Below are positions 1-5,543 of a stretch of 8,496 nt of DNA, piece after piece. Both the position numbers and the translations under genes were made by a program. The first letter of the stretch is position 1. The number at the start of each line of letters is the position of its first letter. This stretch comes from CAZCWX01 sp964502465 (GTDB taxonomy: Bacteria > Desulfobacterota > Binatia > Bin18): contig CAZCWX010000212.1 in the NCBI GenBank assembly GCA_964502465.1, positions 1 to 8,496 of the forward strand, written 5' to 3'. The notes under the pieces were generated by a model. It did not search any database. It saw nothing but the letters and a program-made list of their open reading frames with translations, and was not told where the DNA came from.

Positions 1-35
1 TAACACACCTTTGCTTGAGTGAACATACACCAGAA

Positions 36-60
36 CAGGAGGGGGGAACAACTCCTCCTG
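36..60. repeat. Short inverted repeat (hairpin) near window start
   Basis: CAGGAGG at 36-42 pairs with CCTCCTG at 54-60; a G-T and a G-C pair extend the stem to 44/52, leaving a 7-base loop. A second small hairpin, CCCC (66-69) with GGGG (76-79), follows. No T-run comes after either on the plus strand, so neither is a typical intrinsic terminator. The bases 1-3 (TAA) might be the stop of a gene outside the window, but this cannot be tested here. Confidence 0.4.
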
Positions 61-100
61 ACAGCCCCCATAGTAGGGGATCGATGAAAGGACAAGGGGT

Positions 101-310
101 ATGAACCGCAGGGAATTCCACAAAATGTTCGGCGCAGTCCTCGCCGCCTCGCTATTCCCAGCGCACGTGTTCGCCGTGATTGACTCGCAGGCACCAAGCC
201 CCCCCGCTGGCCTCACCAAGGTGGTGTCGGAGCATCCGCCTTCGCCGCTCGCTCTGCTTGTGCATCCCGCTTTTATCACCCGGGATCGGATTGACCTGCG
301 TGCGACCTAG
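101..310 (+). pseudogene. Short ORF with Tat-like leader, probably a truncated gene start
   Basis: A 69-codon ORF begins with an N-terminus that looks like a twin-arginine signal: N-R-R-E-F at residues 2-6, then a short hydrophobic run (about 10-19), ending in A-H-V-F-A at 21-25, a plausible signal-peptidase site. AAAGGA lies 8 bases before the ATG, a credible ribosome binding site. After residue 25 the sequence is low-complexity, rich in Pro, Ala and Leu, and resembles no domain I recognise. The stop arrives after only about 44 mature residues. The best reading is the surviving 5' end of an exported-protein gene whose body was lost or replaced. A genuine small exported protein, or a chance ORF, cannot be excluded. 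The neighbouring gene-free DNA rich in palindromic repeats fits decay. Confidence 0.4.
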
Positions 311-441
311 CCGCTGGGAAACGAGGAGGGTGCGAAGGGCCTTGGTTGCTCTGCTGGAATGACGCCAGTGATGGGCGGGAGAATGCACAGGAAAAAAGAC
401 TTTTCTCAGGCTGCCTTCTTCAACGGTCCCCATCTTGCCTA

Positions 442-526
442 CTGAGCCGTTCGTGCTGAGCCCTCCGGCAAGCTCAGGATAAACTGCATCCTACGGGCGA
501 AATCGAAGCACGAACGGCTTTCTCAG
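442..526. repeat. Nested inverted-repeat element A (12-bp outer arms)
   Basis: GCCGTTCGTGCT at 446-457 is the exact reverse complement of AGCACGAACGGC at 507-518. An inner hairpin pairs CTGAGC (456-461) with GCTCAG (472-477). CTGA (442-445) can also pair with TCAG (523-526) across a small bulge. The arms and inner hairpin resemble the abundant intergenic palindromes seen dispersed in many environmental genomes. There is no coding potential. Copy number cannot be determined from one window. Confidence 0.7.
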
Positions 527-568
527 CAGCCCTTATAAAATTTTGATGATCAAAACCGGTAATCTCTT

Positions 569-622
569 TGTGGTGCAGGCGTCTCGCCTGCACTCCTGGG
601 CAACCGGGACGGTTGCACCACA
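569..622. repeat. Nested inverted-repeat element B (two hairpins inside 9-bp arms)
   Basis: Outer arms TGTGGTGCA (569-577) and TGCACCACA (614-622) are perfect reverse complements. Inside are two perfect hairpins: GTGCAGGCG (573-581) with CGCCTGCAC (585-593) across a TCT loop, and GCAACCG (600-606) with CGGTTGC (610-616) across a GGA loop. The two alternative pairings share bases, so the RNA or DNA could fold as one long stem or two short ones. This layout is typical of REP/BIME-like or MITE-like dispersed elements. It lies 66 bases downstream of the DUF1329 stop and could terminate or protect that transcript. Confidence 0.75.
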
Positions 623-687
623 CCTGTCTCTGAGGACTTCGGAGCGAATCTTTCGTTTCCCTAATCAATGGCAACTTGGTAGGAGAG

Positions 688-1953
688 TTATTTTCCTCTC
701 CGCAGCAATTCCATCAGCTCAAATCGTCGCGGAGAATCCTTGCCATTAAATATGGGCTTCCCGGCGACAAACTGCGAGGCGTCGTTCTGGACGACGTTGA
801 TCCAGGCTGCGCTGAGCGGAACAGGGAGACGCACGCCCTGAGCGCCGGGCACAAAGTCAGGATTGCCATGAACGTTGAGGGTCACTCGCACAAAGGTCCC
901 TTGCGAGTCATAGGTTAAAACATAGAAAGGGGTGTAATTCTGTGAGTCAAGGTAAAAGATTCGCTTGCCGAAAGGGTGGCCCCTCTTCGGTGTCGATTCT
1001 AAGACGAGAACCTGACGCAACTCCCAGGGTACATTTGGATACCAATTGTTTTTACCACCATACGGAACGTGATCAGCCCGCAAAAAGCCAGGAACAAGCA
1101 TGACTCGCTCACCTCGGTAGGTCCAGCTGTACTCGTGCAGATAGCCAACAAAGAACAGCGGCGGTTGTTCTTCCATGAGCACGTCATAACGCCCTCCACC
1201 CATGCGAGCCAGGAGATTGGCATAGCTCTTCCGAATGCGCCGGTTCTGCGGATTGTAGCTCATATCTTCCTGGGTTTGCGTGTCATCGTCATAGATCGTC
1301 ATGACCCGCATCATTCCTTCCTGGTCAGCTGGAGCTAAAAGGCGGAAGGTTGCTTTCATGTACACGCCACGCTCTTCCCACTCTCGGTCATTGTCCTCAT
1401 CGCCAACACGGTACATGCCATACCGCATGCGCATCCGACCAATATTTGTGCGGGTAATCGTCCCTGCATTGTTGACACCGCGCATCGTAGCCCCCAACTC
1501 CAGAGTCTTGGGCACATCGCGATAGCGAAAATTCCAGATTGCTTTTCCTCCTGCTTGGGGATCGGTGGAATCAAGCACGGGGAAAGGCAGGCCGCCCTGA
1601 TAATGCGTCAGCTGTCTTTCTCCATTAAGAGAAACTGCTTGGAAGTGTTGAGCAGTGGCTGCAATGTATGAAGACCGGGGGGGAAGGTCTGTCGTGTCCT
1701 GTACAGCAATGGTGAAGTCGCCTGCGCGCACGAGGTTGAGAATCTCCGTGGGAAGCACAGGCTCGGCAACTTGCCAGCTCTGCTGATCAATAGTCATACC
1801 AGCGGTGATCCCCGGTATTTGTGGGGATCCTGTTCGATACGGAAAAAATACAACCTGTAAAGATGCAGGGATGGTGGTTTCGGCATACGCAAGCTGCAGA
1901 GAAGCAAGGTAGCAGAGAGTCAGTCGTATCCAGACGACGACGCTTCTTTTCAT
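688..1953 (-). CDS. DUF1329 domain secreted protein
   Basis: A 421-residue exported protein of the DUF1329 family (PF07044); its biochemical role is unknown. The chosen ATG (1951-1953) has GGAGG 9 bases upstream and opens a clear Sec signal peptide: M-K-R-S start, hydrophobic core to about residue 21, and A-Y-A at 22-24 followed by E25. Starting further upstream at 2067 would bury this signal inside the protein and overlap the preceding gene. Family-like features include the W-N-F-R-Y-R segment, N-P-Q-N-R-R-I-R-K, G-Y-L-H-E-Y-S-W, and a C-terminal R-I-F-Y-L-D followed by a T-Y-D-S-Q-G turn. Family members often lie near RND/MMPL transporters or DUF1302 outer-membrane proteins in catabolic loci. 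Neither is seen here; the only partner is the glutathione transferase 82 bases upstream, probably cotranscribed. Family assignment is strong, function open. Confidence 0.82.
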   Translation of the reverse strand: MKRSVVVWIRLTLCYLASLQLAYAETTIPASLQVVFFPYRTGSPQIPGITAGMTIDQQSWQVAEPVLPTEILNLVRAGDFTIAVQDTTDLPPRSSYIAATAQHFQAVSLNGERQLTHYQGGLPFPVLDSTDPQAGGKAIWNFRYRDVPKTLELGATMRGVNNAGTITRTNIGRMRMRYGMYRVGDEDNDREWEERGVYMKATFRLLAPADQEGMMRVMTIYDDDTQTQEDMSYNPQNRRIRKSYANLLARMGGGRYDVLMEEQPPLFFVGYLHEYSWTYRGERVMLVPGFLRADHVPYGGKNNWYPNVPWELRQVLVLESTPKRGHPFGKRIFYLDSQNYTPFYVLTYDSQGTFVRVTLNVHGNPDFVPGAQGVRLPVPLSAAWINVVQNDASQFVAGKPIFNGKDSPRRFELMELLRRGK

Positions 1954-1962
1954 CAATTGTGG

Positions 1963-1967
1963 CCTCC
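1963..1967 (-). promoter_or_regulatory. Ribosome binding site that fixes the DUF1329 start
   Basis: On the minus strand this reads GGAGG, 9 bases before the ATG at 1953. It settles the choice between that ATG, which opens a signal peptide, and the longer reading frame running back to 2067. Confidence 0.75.
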
Positions 1968-2001
1968 TTTTTGGGGAACAAGACCAGGAAAGAGATCTGA
2001 C

Positions 2002-2029
2002 TGCGGTGATTGTTTGGACAATCACCGCA
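2002..2029. terminator. Perfect 12-bp hairpin between GST and DUF1329 genes
   Basis: TGCGGTGATTGT (2002-2013) pairs perfectly with ACAATCACCGCA (2018-2029) around a 4-base loop. It begins 6 bases after the transferase stop codon. Neither strand has a T-run directly after the stem, so it is not a classic Rho-independent terminator. A partial terminator, an RNA-stabilising stem or a processing site that uncouples expression of the two genes fits its position. Confidence 0.5.
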
Positions 2030-2035
2030 ACAATG

Positions 2036-2704
2036 CTAGGCGAGCATTTTCTGTGCGCCTTTGACAAATTCTTCGGCGTTCTTTCCCAGATCTAATCGCT
2101 CCGGCACTGCTCGCCCGCGTTCAACCGCTGGTCGGGCTCGTATTGCCTCGATCCACCGCTCGAGATGCTGCAGTCCTTCGATGCTCACCCCTGACCATTT
2201 GTAGGTATGTCCCCAACTCCAGTTAGCGATATCGGCAATGGAGTAGTCTCCAGCGAGATACTCGTGATCTTTGAGCTGATGATTAAGCACCTCAAACAAG
2301 CGCCGACACTCTCGTTGATACCGGTCAATGGCGTACTGGATCTTCTCAGGGGCATAGCGATAAAACACGTTGGCCTGTCCCATCATCGGTCCGATGCCAC
2401 CCATCTGAAACATCAACCATTGAACCACTCGTGAACGGCCTTTATCATCGGCAGGCATGAGCTTGCCGGTCTTCTCCGCGAGATAAATCAGGATAGCCCC
2501 AGACTCAAAAACTGCGAAGTCATCGTTATTATGATCGACAATCGTGGGAATGCGACCGTTGGGATTGAGTTTCAGATACCATGCTTCTTTTTGCTCGTTT
2601 TTGGTCAGAGCGATCGGGCGAACAGTGTAAGGCAGGCCTAATTCTTCCAACGCAATAGATGCCTTCCAACCGTTTGGTGTCGCCGCTGTATACAGGGTGA
2701 TCAT
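2036..2704 (-). CDS. Glutathione S-transferase, YfcG/Nu-class-like
   Basis: A 222-residue cytosolic protein with an N-terminal thioredoxin-fold domain (about 1-83) and an all-helical C-terminal domain (about 90-210). The start of YfcG-type proteins is recognisable: T-P-N-G at residues 9-12, placing Thr9 and Asn11 where YfcG uses them to hold glutathione. It also has the cis-Pro motif I-P (Pro53) and the glutathione-binding E-S-G (Glu67-Ser68) followed by A-I-L-I-Y-L-A-E-K-T-G. Nu-class enzymes act mainly as glutathione-dependent disulfide reductases or peroxidases. The ATG at 2704 is preceded by AGGAGG with a 6-base spacer, so the upstream in-frame ATG at 2725 is rejected. A promoter and a TetR-like operator directly upstream suggest induction by a small molecule or electrophile. 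The substrate is unknown. Confidence 0.88.
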   Translation of the reverse strand: MITLYTAATPNGWKASIALEELGLPYTVRPIALTKNEQKEAWYLKLNPNGRIPTIVDHNNDDFAVFESGAILIYLAEKTGKLMPADDKGRSRVVQWLMFQMGGIGPMMGQANVFYRYAPEKIQYAIDRYQRECRRLFEVLNHQLKDHEYLAGDYSIADIANWSWGHTYKWSGVSIEGLQHLERWIEAIRARPAVERGRAVPERLDLGKNAEEFVKGAQKMLA

Positions 2705-2726
2705 CCTTTTCCTCCTGTTTCGCATA

Positions 2727-2742
2727 TAGACTGATCGGTCTA
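2727..2742. promoter_or_regulatory. TetR-family-like operator upstream of GST
   Basis: TAGACTGATCGGTCTA is a 16-bp palindrome: perfect 5-bp arms TAGAC/GTCTA, a central GATC, and one mismatched pair. It lies immediately downstream of the predicted -10 box (2743-2748) and 10 bases before the ribosome binding site, where a bound repressor would block transcription. The arm sequence resembles operators of TetR-family repressors that control detoxification genes. No regulator gene is present in the window. The palindrome is seen in the sequence; the regulator class is inference. Confidence 0.55.
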
Positions 2743-2771
2743 CTGATACTCATAGTGCCGAGCTGAATCAA
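2743..2771 (-). promoter_or_regulatory. Predicted sigma-70 promoter of the GST-DUF1329 unit
   Basis: On the minus strand, TTGATT (2766-2771) and TATCAG (2743-2748) are separated by exactly 17 bases. Each matches the sigma-70 consensus at 4 of 6 positions. The -10 box abuts the TetR-like palindrome, and transcription would start within or just after it, about 30-40 bases before the GST ATG. Confidence 0.45.
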
Positions 2772-2794
2772 GCACCGATAGTGCAGATCGGCAC
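2755..2794. repeat. Inverted repeat overlapping the promoter region
   Basis: GTGCCGA (2755-2761) pairs with TCGGCAC (2788-2794). A smaller inner GCAC (2772-2775)/GTGC (2781-2784) pair lies in the loop, which also contains the predicted -35 box. It sits exactly at the junction between the transhydrogenase relic and the GST promoter, so it may be a scar or a second regulatory site. Confidence 0.4.
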
Positions 2795-2795
2795 C

Positions 2796-2909
2796 AAGGA
2801 GTAATACCGGCGCCTTCTTTCCCGGAACTGCAGCGGTGGTGATGACCACATCGCTATGGGCAATGACATGTGTCATCAACTTTTGCTGCCGCTGGCTTTC
2901 TGTGAAGAA
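2796..2909 (-). pseudogene. pntA: Relic of NAD(P) transhydrogenase subunit alpha (PntAA-like)
   Basis: About 38 codons on the minus strand read as an internal piece of the proton-translocating NAD(P) transhydrogenase alpha subunit. The recognisable segments are R-Q-Q-K-L-M followed by H-V-I-A-H-S-D-V-V-I-T-T-A-A-V-P-G-K-K-A-P-V-L, the conserved core of the NAD(H)-binding domain. Upstream (towards 2920) the match is lost within a few codons. Downstream it ends at about 2796, where an inverted repeat and the GST promoter begin. The full subunit is roughly 370-390 residues, so only about a tenth remains, with no start or remainder of the gene nearby. It cannot be functional. It marks a past deletion or rearrangement that placed the GST promoter here. 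Confidence 0.75.
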
Positions 2910-3065
2910 GCTTACCAAAAACAGGAAAAGGAAGGAGGCCCTTTGGCAAATATAAGAACGAGGGGCACATGCAATGTCTCCTCTGGTTCTTCGACAGGCT
3001 AATCTCCGCGAAGCATCTCTCTGGGAGAAGGAAGCGAGTCCTTCGCTGCTAGTTCAGACAAGCCC

Positions 3066-3866
3066 TCACGCCTGCCTGAAGCGACTGCCTGGCATTGGCG
3101 GATCTTCGGGGGGGCCAGCAAAACACTGGGCCATCGATATCCAGGAGGTGGCGGTTTTCCCTACAACTCTCAGTGCGGTGTCGGCAATGTTCCGCACTTG
3201 GGTCACGATCTGGCAGAACTCCACCGCGCTTCCCTCGATGCGGTTCTCTTGATCCGGTTGGCCCCACTCCCACATTACTCCCGAGGGTGCCGTGAGCCGG
3301 ATATATGGCCTGTCCACAGGCACTGCTAAGCCCCGGTTCGTAAAGCTCCAGCCAAACGTATTGATCCCCAGGACGGCAATGTTCTTGATACGATCTGCCT
3401 CGCTCCGCGCTTTGCCAAGTATATCGTAGACGGCTTGACCGTGTGCCCAGGTTTCCATGAGCCGTGCTGTGATGCTGGAGCGGACGCTCATGTCGGGGCC
3501 GAACCAGTGGACGCGCTTCGTGGGGTCGGCGACGACAAAGCGGTCTGCCATCTCCCAAGAAAACTCACGCCAGCGCTGTAGCAGGTCGCGGTGTTTGCTT
3601 CCAGCGAGCCATGCAGAGGTGAAGGCCAGGTGCCTGATCCCTTGCTTGCTAGCCGCCGTGAAGCTGCGCATCAAGGCTATGAAGGCGGCGCTATCCTGTA
3701 ACGACAGGTCTGCGGCATAGTTCCCGAAGTGTAAGTGGGCGACCACATCGTTGAGAGTCCACCCCTTGAATTGGGTTTTTCTCTCCCAGTCCTGCTCATC
3801 TACCATGTCGAGGAGGACGAAGAGCGCCTCGCTTTCCTCTCGAAAATCTATAGCTTGTTGTAGCAT
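3066..3866 (-). CDS. TIGR03084-type metal-binding protein (DinB/maleylpyruvate isomerase fold)
   Basis: A 266-residue cytosolic protein. The N-terminal two-thirds resemble the mycothiol-dependent maleylpyruvate isomerase N-terminal domain, a DinB-like four-helix bundle. The divalent metal ligand set of that fold is visible as His44 (in D-V-V-A-H-L-H-F-G-N), Glu138 and His142 (in E-T-W-A-H-G-Q-A). The C-terminal part, ending F-A-G-P-P-E-D-P, matches the TIGR03084 family, whose members have no firmly assigned reaction. The ATG at 3866 is preceded by GGAG with a 6-base spacer. It appears monocistronic: the GST promoter and the transhydrogenase relic follow it, and the IS110 remnant region precedes it. 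A thiol-dependent isomerase or transferase activity is possible but unproven; a canonical DinB DNA-damage protein is less likely. Confidence 0.8.
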   Translation of the reverse strand: MLQQAIDFREESEALFVLLDMVDEQDWERKTQFKGWTLNDVVAHLHFGNYAADLSLQDSAAFIALMRSFTAASKQGIRHLAFTSAWLAGSKHRDLLQRWREFSWEMADRFVVADPTKRVHWFGPDMSVRSSITARLMETWAHGQAVYDILGKARSEADRIKNIAVLGINTFGWSFTNRGLAVPVDRPYIRLTAPSGVMWEWGQPDQENRIEGSAVEFCQIVTQVRNIADTALRVVGKTATSWISMAQCFAGPPEDPPMPGSRFRQA

Positions 3867-3928
3867 ATCCTACTCCTATCAGCCGGCAATCGGGTAGACG
3901 CTGAGACATAATGAGTTCCGCTGTGGGC

Positions 3929-4035
3929 GGCTGACCTCCGGGACACACCGCGGGTTAGCCGTTGCGAGACCAGAGCCGCAGAATGAGCGTATCATAATGA
4001 GCATATCATTATGAATACACCAGAGGAGGTCAGCC
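3929..4035. repeat. 11-bp inverted repeat flanking an AT-rich palindrome
   Basis: GGCTGACCTCC (3929-3939) is the exact reverse complement of GGAGGTCAGCC (4025-4035). Between them TCATAATGA (3992-4000) pairs with TCATTATGA (4006-4014). The same bases also form a 14-bp near-direct repeat, GCGTATCATAATGA and GCATATCATTATGA, with 12 of 14 identical. The AT-rich core stands out from its GC-rich surroundings. It could be a regulator binding site for the adjacent minus-strand gene or the end of a degenerate element; the IS110 relic begins about 30 bases further on. Confidence 0.5.
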
Positions 4036-4063
4036 ACGGCACAGGGGAGCACACTGTTCGTTA

Positions 4064-4260
4064 AGTCTGGAGGTCCATAAGGAGACGCTCGCAGTCGCCT
4101 ATGTCGCCGAGGAGCGGGGGCCGAGGTGGTGTCCTTGGGCACAACCGGCACCCGGTAGGGCGATATCGACAAGCTGATGCGCAAGCTACAGGACAAAGGC
4201 AAGGGCAAGACGTGGCACTGTGTCTACGAAGCGGGGCCGTGTGGCTATTGGCGATACGGT
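4064..4260 (+). pseudogene. Degenerate IS110-family transposase, N-terminal remnant
   Basis: About 66 codons match the N-terminal DEDD domain of IS110-type transposases. Frame 2 gives S-L-E-V-H-K-E-T-L-A-V-A-Y-V-A-E-E-R-G. After a G-run at 4116-4120 the match jumps to frame 1, consistent with loss of one G. It continues A-E-V-V-S-L-G-T-T-G-T-R, a TAG stop at 4156-4158, then G-D-I-D-K-L-M-R-K-L-Q and C-V-Y-E-A-G-P-C-G-Y-W-R-Y-G. The last segment is the hallmark Y-E-A-G-P-x-G-Y of the family. The first catalytic Asp of the usual L-D-V-H-K motif is Glu here. Intact transposases are about 340-400 residues, so frameshift, stop and truncation make this clearly dead. No matching C-terminal piece or element end was found downstream. 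Confidence 0.78.
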
Positions 4261-4361
4261 CAAGTCCCCCGATTCCTGTAAACAGGTTAGGCAACAGACG
4301 CGGCACTTCTCCGGGCTTGCAGTGCGGTTGTTGGAAGCGGTGTACCCACTTCAGGGTAGCG

Positions 4362-4413
4362 TACGCCTGCCTGTGCGTCGCGCGTACCTGGGTGCCGCGC
4401 GCAAGCAGGCGTA
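4362..4413. repeat. Inverted repeat with 9-bp arms
   Basis: TACGCCTGC (4362-4370) is the exact reverse complement of GCAGGCGTA (4405-4413). The GC-rich loop contains further CG-alternating sequence able to pair internally. It lies just after the IS110 remnant and may be a dispersed intergenic palindrome. Its arm contains the GCAGGCG core also found in element B (575-581). Confidence 0.5.
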
Positions 4414-4451
4414 GACAGGCTGCGTGCACGTCTAGCATGACGCTGGTTTTG

Positions 4452-4479
4452 CTTCGTGCGCATGGCGCACGCTACGAAG
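4452..4479. repeat. Compact nested hairpin (CTTCGT...ACGAAG)
   Basis: GTGCGC (4456-4461) and GCGCAC (4465-4470) pair around an ATG loop. The outer arms CTTCGT (4452-4457) and ACGAAG (4474-4479) pair across a 3-base bulge. It resembles the common GTGCGCATGGCGCAC intergenic palindromes in environmental bacterial genomes. There is no coding potential. Confidence 0.55.
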
Positions 4480-4512
4480 TTCAGGCACGTATGTGTACGA
4501 ATCTTCTGTGGT

Positions 4513-4533
4513 TCGACTTAGAGTCGATTTTTT
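4513..4533 (+). terminator. Weak intrinsic-terminator-like hairpin
   Basis: TCGACT (4513-4518) pairs with AGTCGA (4522-4527) around a TAG loop and is followed directly by six T residues (4528-4533). The stem has only 6 bp, 3 of them G-C, so termination would be modest. No intact plus-strand gene precedes it. It may insulate the downstream operon from read-through. Confidence 0.35.
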
Positions 4534-4677
4534 CTGCAGGGAAGTTTGGCGGCTTCATACGACTTGTTTCATTGCGTTGCAGGTTACTAACCTCGAATTC
4601 CTGACAGCTCCTTGTTTCTCCCTTGCTGTTCTCGTTGTTCCTCTCTACTTCTTTGCCTCTCGCTGTTTGCTCAACTC

Positions 4678-4683
4678 TTGACA
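4678..4683 (+). promoter_or_regulatory. Consensus -35 box ahead of the hydrolase operon
   Basis: TTGACA is a perfect sigma-70 -35 hexamer, 51 bases before the hydrolase ATG and directly after a pyrimidine-rich run. No good -10 follows: the 17-base position reads TAGTCA and the 19-base position GTCAAT. The promoter is therefore either activator-dependent, or the hexamer is fortuitous. Confidence 0.35.
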
Positions 4684-4734
4684 AAAGTCAGTTGCCCAAT
4701 TAGTCAATGGGGAGCCTTTTCCTACGAGGGGAAC

Positions 4735-5532
4735 ATGCCAACCAAATATGTGGACGTTAACGGCTATGCCGTGAATTATTTTCACACCGGCCGGACCACG
4801 CTGCCGCCAGTGGTCCCGGATGTGAGCAAGGGCAAATTTTTTCTTTATTTACACGGGGCTGGCAGCAATGGTCACTTCGGGCACAAGATGCTTGACCTGC
4901 TTTCGGCCCAGCACAGCCCGTTCTCCCTGGATTATCCTGGGCACGGGCGCTCGAGCGGGACCGAAAGTCTCAAAAGTGTGCCTGCGTACAGTGACTTCGC
5001 CTATGCCTTCTGGCAGAAATTGGGTGTCCGTCCTGCTGTGTTGATTGGTCACTCGATGGGCGGGGCGATTGCGATAGATCTAGCCTTGCGGCATCCAAAC
5101 ATGGTGGATGGGTTGGTGCTGACCTGCACAGCAGCAAGGTTCAATATTCCAGATGAACGGCTCACTATCTGGAGACAAGTGATGCAGGGCAGGTCGCCTC
5201 AGCCATTTACCAAAGACTCTTGCTCGCCGAAGACACCGATGAATATCATTCAGGAAGGCTGGATGGAACAGATTAAGACCGACCCGCGAGTCCGGTACTT
5301 CGACCTGGTTGCGTGCAAGGAGGTCGATCTCACCAGCAAACTGGGCGAGATCCGCAAACCGACGTTAGTCCTGGCTGGACAAGACGATATGACCACGCCG
5401 GTCGCGCAAAGCGAAGAATTGTGTGACCGGATTCCTGGCGCCAAACTCTCTGTTGTCCCGGAGGCGGGGCACTGGCTGCCGATCGAGAAACCGCAAGAGG
5501 CGTGTGACGCGATTCTCGCGTTTTGCAACTGA
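4735..5532 (+). CDS. Alpha/beta-fold hydrolase
   Basis: A 265-residue cytosolic serine hydrolase. The oxyanion-hole motif L-H-G-A-G is at 39-43 and D-Y-P-G-H-G-R-S at 66-73. The nucleophile elbow is G-H-S-M-G-G with Ser107, the acid is probably Asp218 in G-Q-D-D, and the catalytic His is His246 in E-A-G-H-W-L-P, completing the triad. The ATG at 4735 follows GAGGGG with a short 3-base spacer. An upstream in-frame start at 4612 would add a Cys/Leu-rich tail from non-coding DNA and is rejected. It heads the plus-strand cluster and ends 11 bases before the thiolase-like gene, so the two are almost certainly cotranscribed. The subfamily is shared by meta-cleavage-product hydrolases, esterases and lactonases. 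In this context a CoA-ester or ring-cleavage substrate is plausible but not demonstrated. Confidence 0.88.
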   Translation: MPTKYVDVNGYAVNYFHTGRTTLPPVVPDVSKGKFFLYLHGAGSNGHFGHKMLDLLSAQHSPFSLDYPGHGRSSGTESLKSVPAYSDFAYAFWQKLGVRPAVLIGHSMGGAIAIDLALRHPNMVDGLVLTCTAARFNIPDERLTIWRQVMQGRSPQPFTKDSCSPKTPMNIIQEGWMEQIKTDPRVRYFDLVACKEVDLTSKLGEIRKPTLVLAGQDDMTTPVAQSEELCDRIPGAKLSVVPEAGHWLPIEKPQEACDAILAFCN

Positions 5533-5543
5533 GGGAAACGCAC

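Larger units (their letters stand above)
311..687. other. Gene-free stretch with two palindromic repeat elements
   Basis: No ORF here, on either strand, has a convincing start, ribosome binding site or recognisable product. The recognisable content is two nested inverted-repeat elements at 442-526 and 569-622, annotated separately. The stretch lies between the orphan Tat-like ORF and the 3' end of the minus-strand DUF1329 gene. It would therefore also contain any transcription terminator for that gene. Confidence 0.6.
3867..4734. other. 868-base gene-free region with mobile-element debris and palindromes
   Basis: No intact gene is supported. From left to right it contains an 11-bp inverted repeat enclosing an AT-rich palindrome (3929-4035), a decayed IS110 transposase start (4064-4260), palindromes at 4362-4413 and 4452-4479, a weak terminator-like hairpin (4513-4533), and a strongly pyrimidine-rich run (about 4600-4677) before the hydrolase gene. 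Longer ORFs here on both strands have arginine- and cysteine-rich, low-complexity translations typical of spurious frames. Confidence 0.7.

Noticed and set aside
442..622. CRISPR array
   Set aside because: The two elements are different palindromes, not regularly spaced copies of one direct repeat, and no cas genes are present.
1954..2067. N-terminal extension of the DUF1329 reading frame to 2067
   Set aside because: It would place the signal peptide internally, overlap the GST stop, and include the intergenic hairpin; the ATG at 1953 has a strong ribosome binding site.
2985..3000. Short piece (TTCTTCGACAGGCT) resembling a dispersed repeat related to element A
   Set aside because: The similarity is about a dozen bases and unpaired here; too short to call a repeat from one window.
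3049..3558. Minus-strand 169-codon ORF overlapping the TIGR03084-type gene
   Set aside because: Arg- and His-rich shadow of the true gene in another frame.
4061..4438. Minus-strand ORF of 125 codons opposite the IS110 remnant
   Set aside because: Composition is Arg/Cys/Pro-rich with no recognised domain, and the plus strand here carries clear IS110 similarity; it is a shadow frame.
4264..4440. Possible further coding remnant after the IS110 piece
   Set aside because: All frames were read; none shows a recognisable family, and the stretch is largely palindromic.
4612..4734. N-terminal extension of the hydrolase reading frame to 4612
   Set aside because: The extension translates a pyrimidine-rich tract into Cys/Leu-rich residues with no family similarity; the ATG at 4735 gives the normal hydrolase start.
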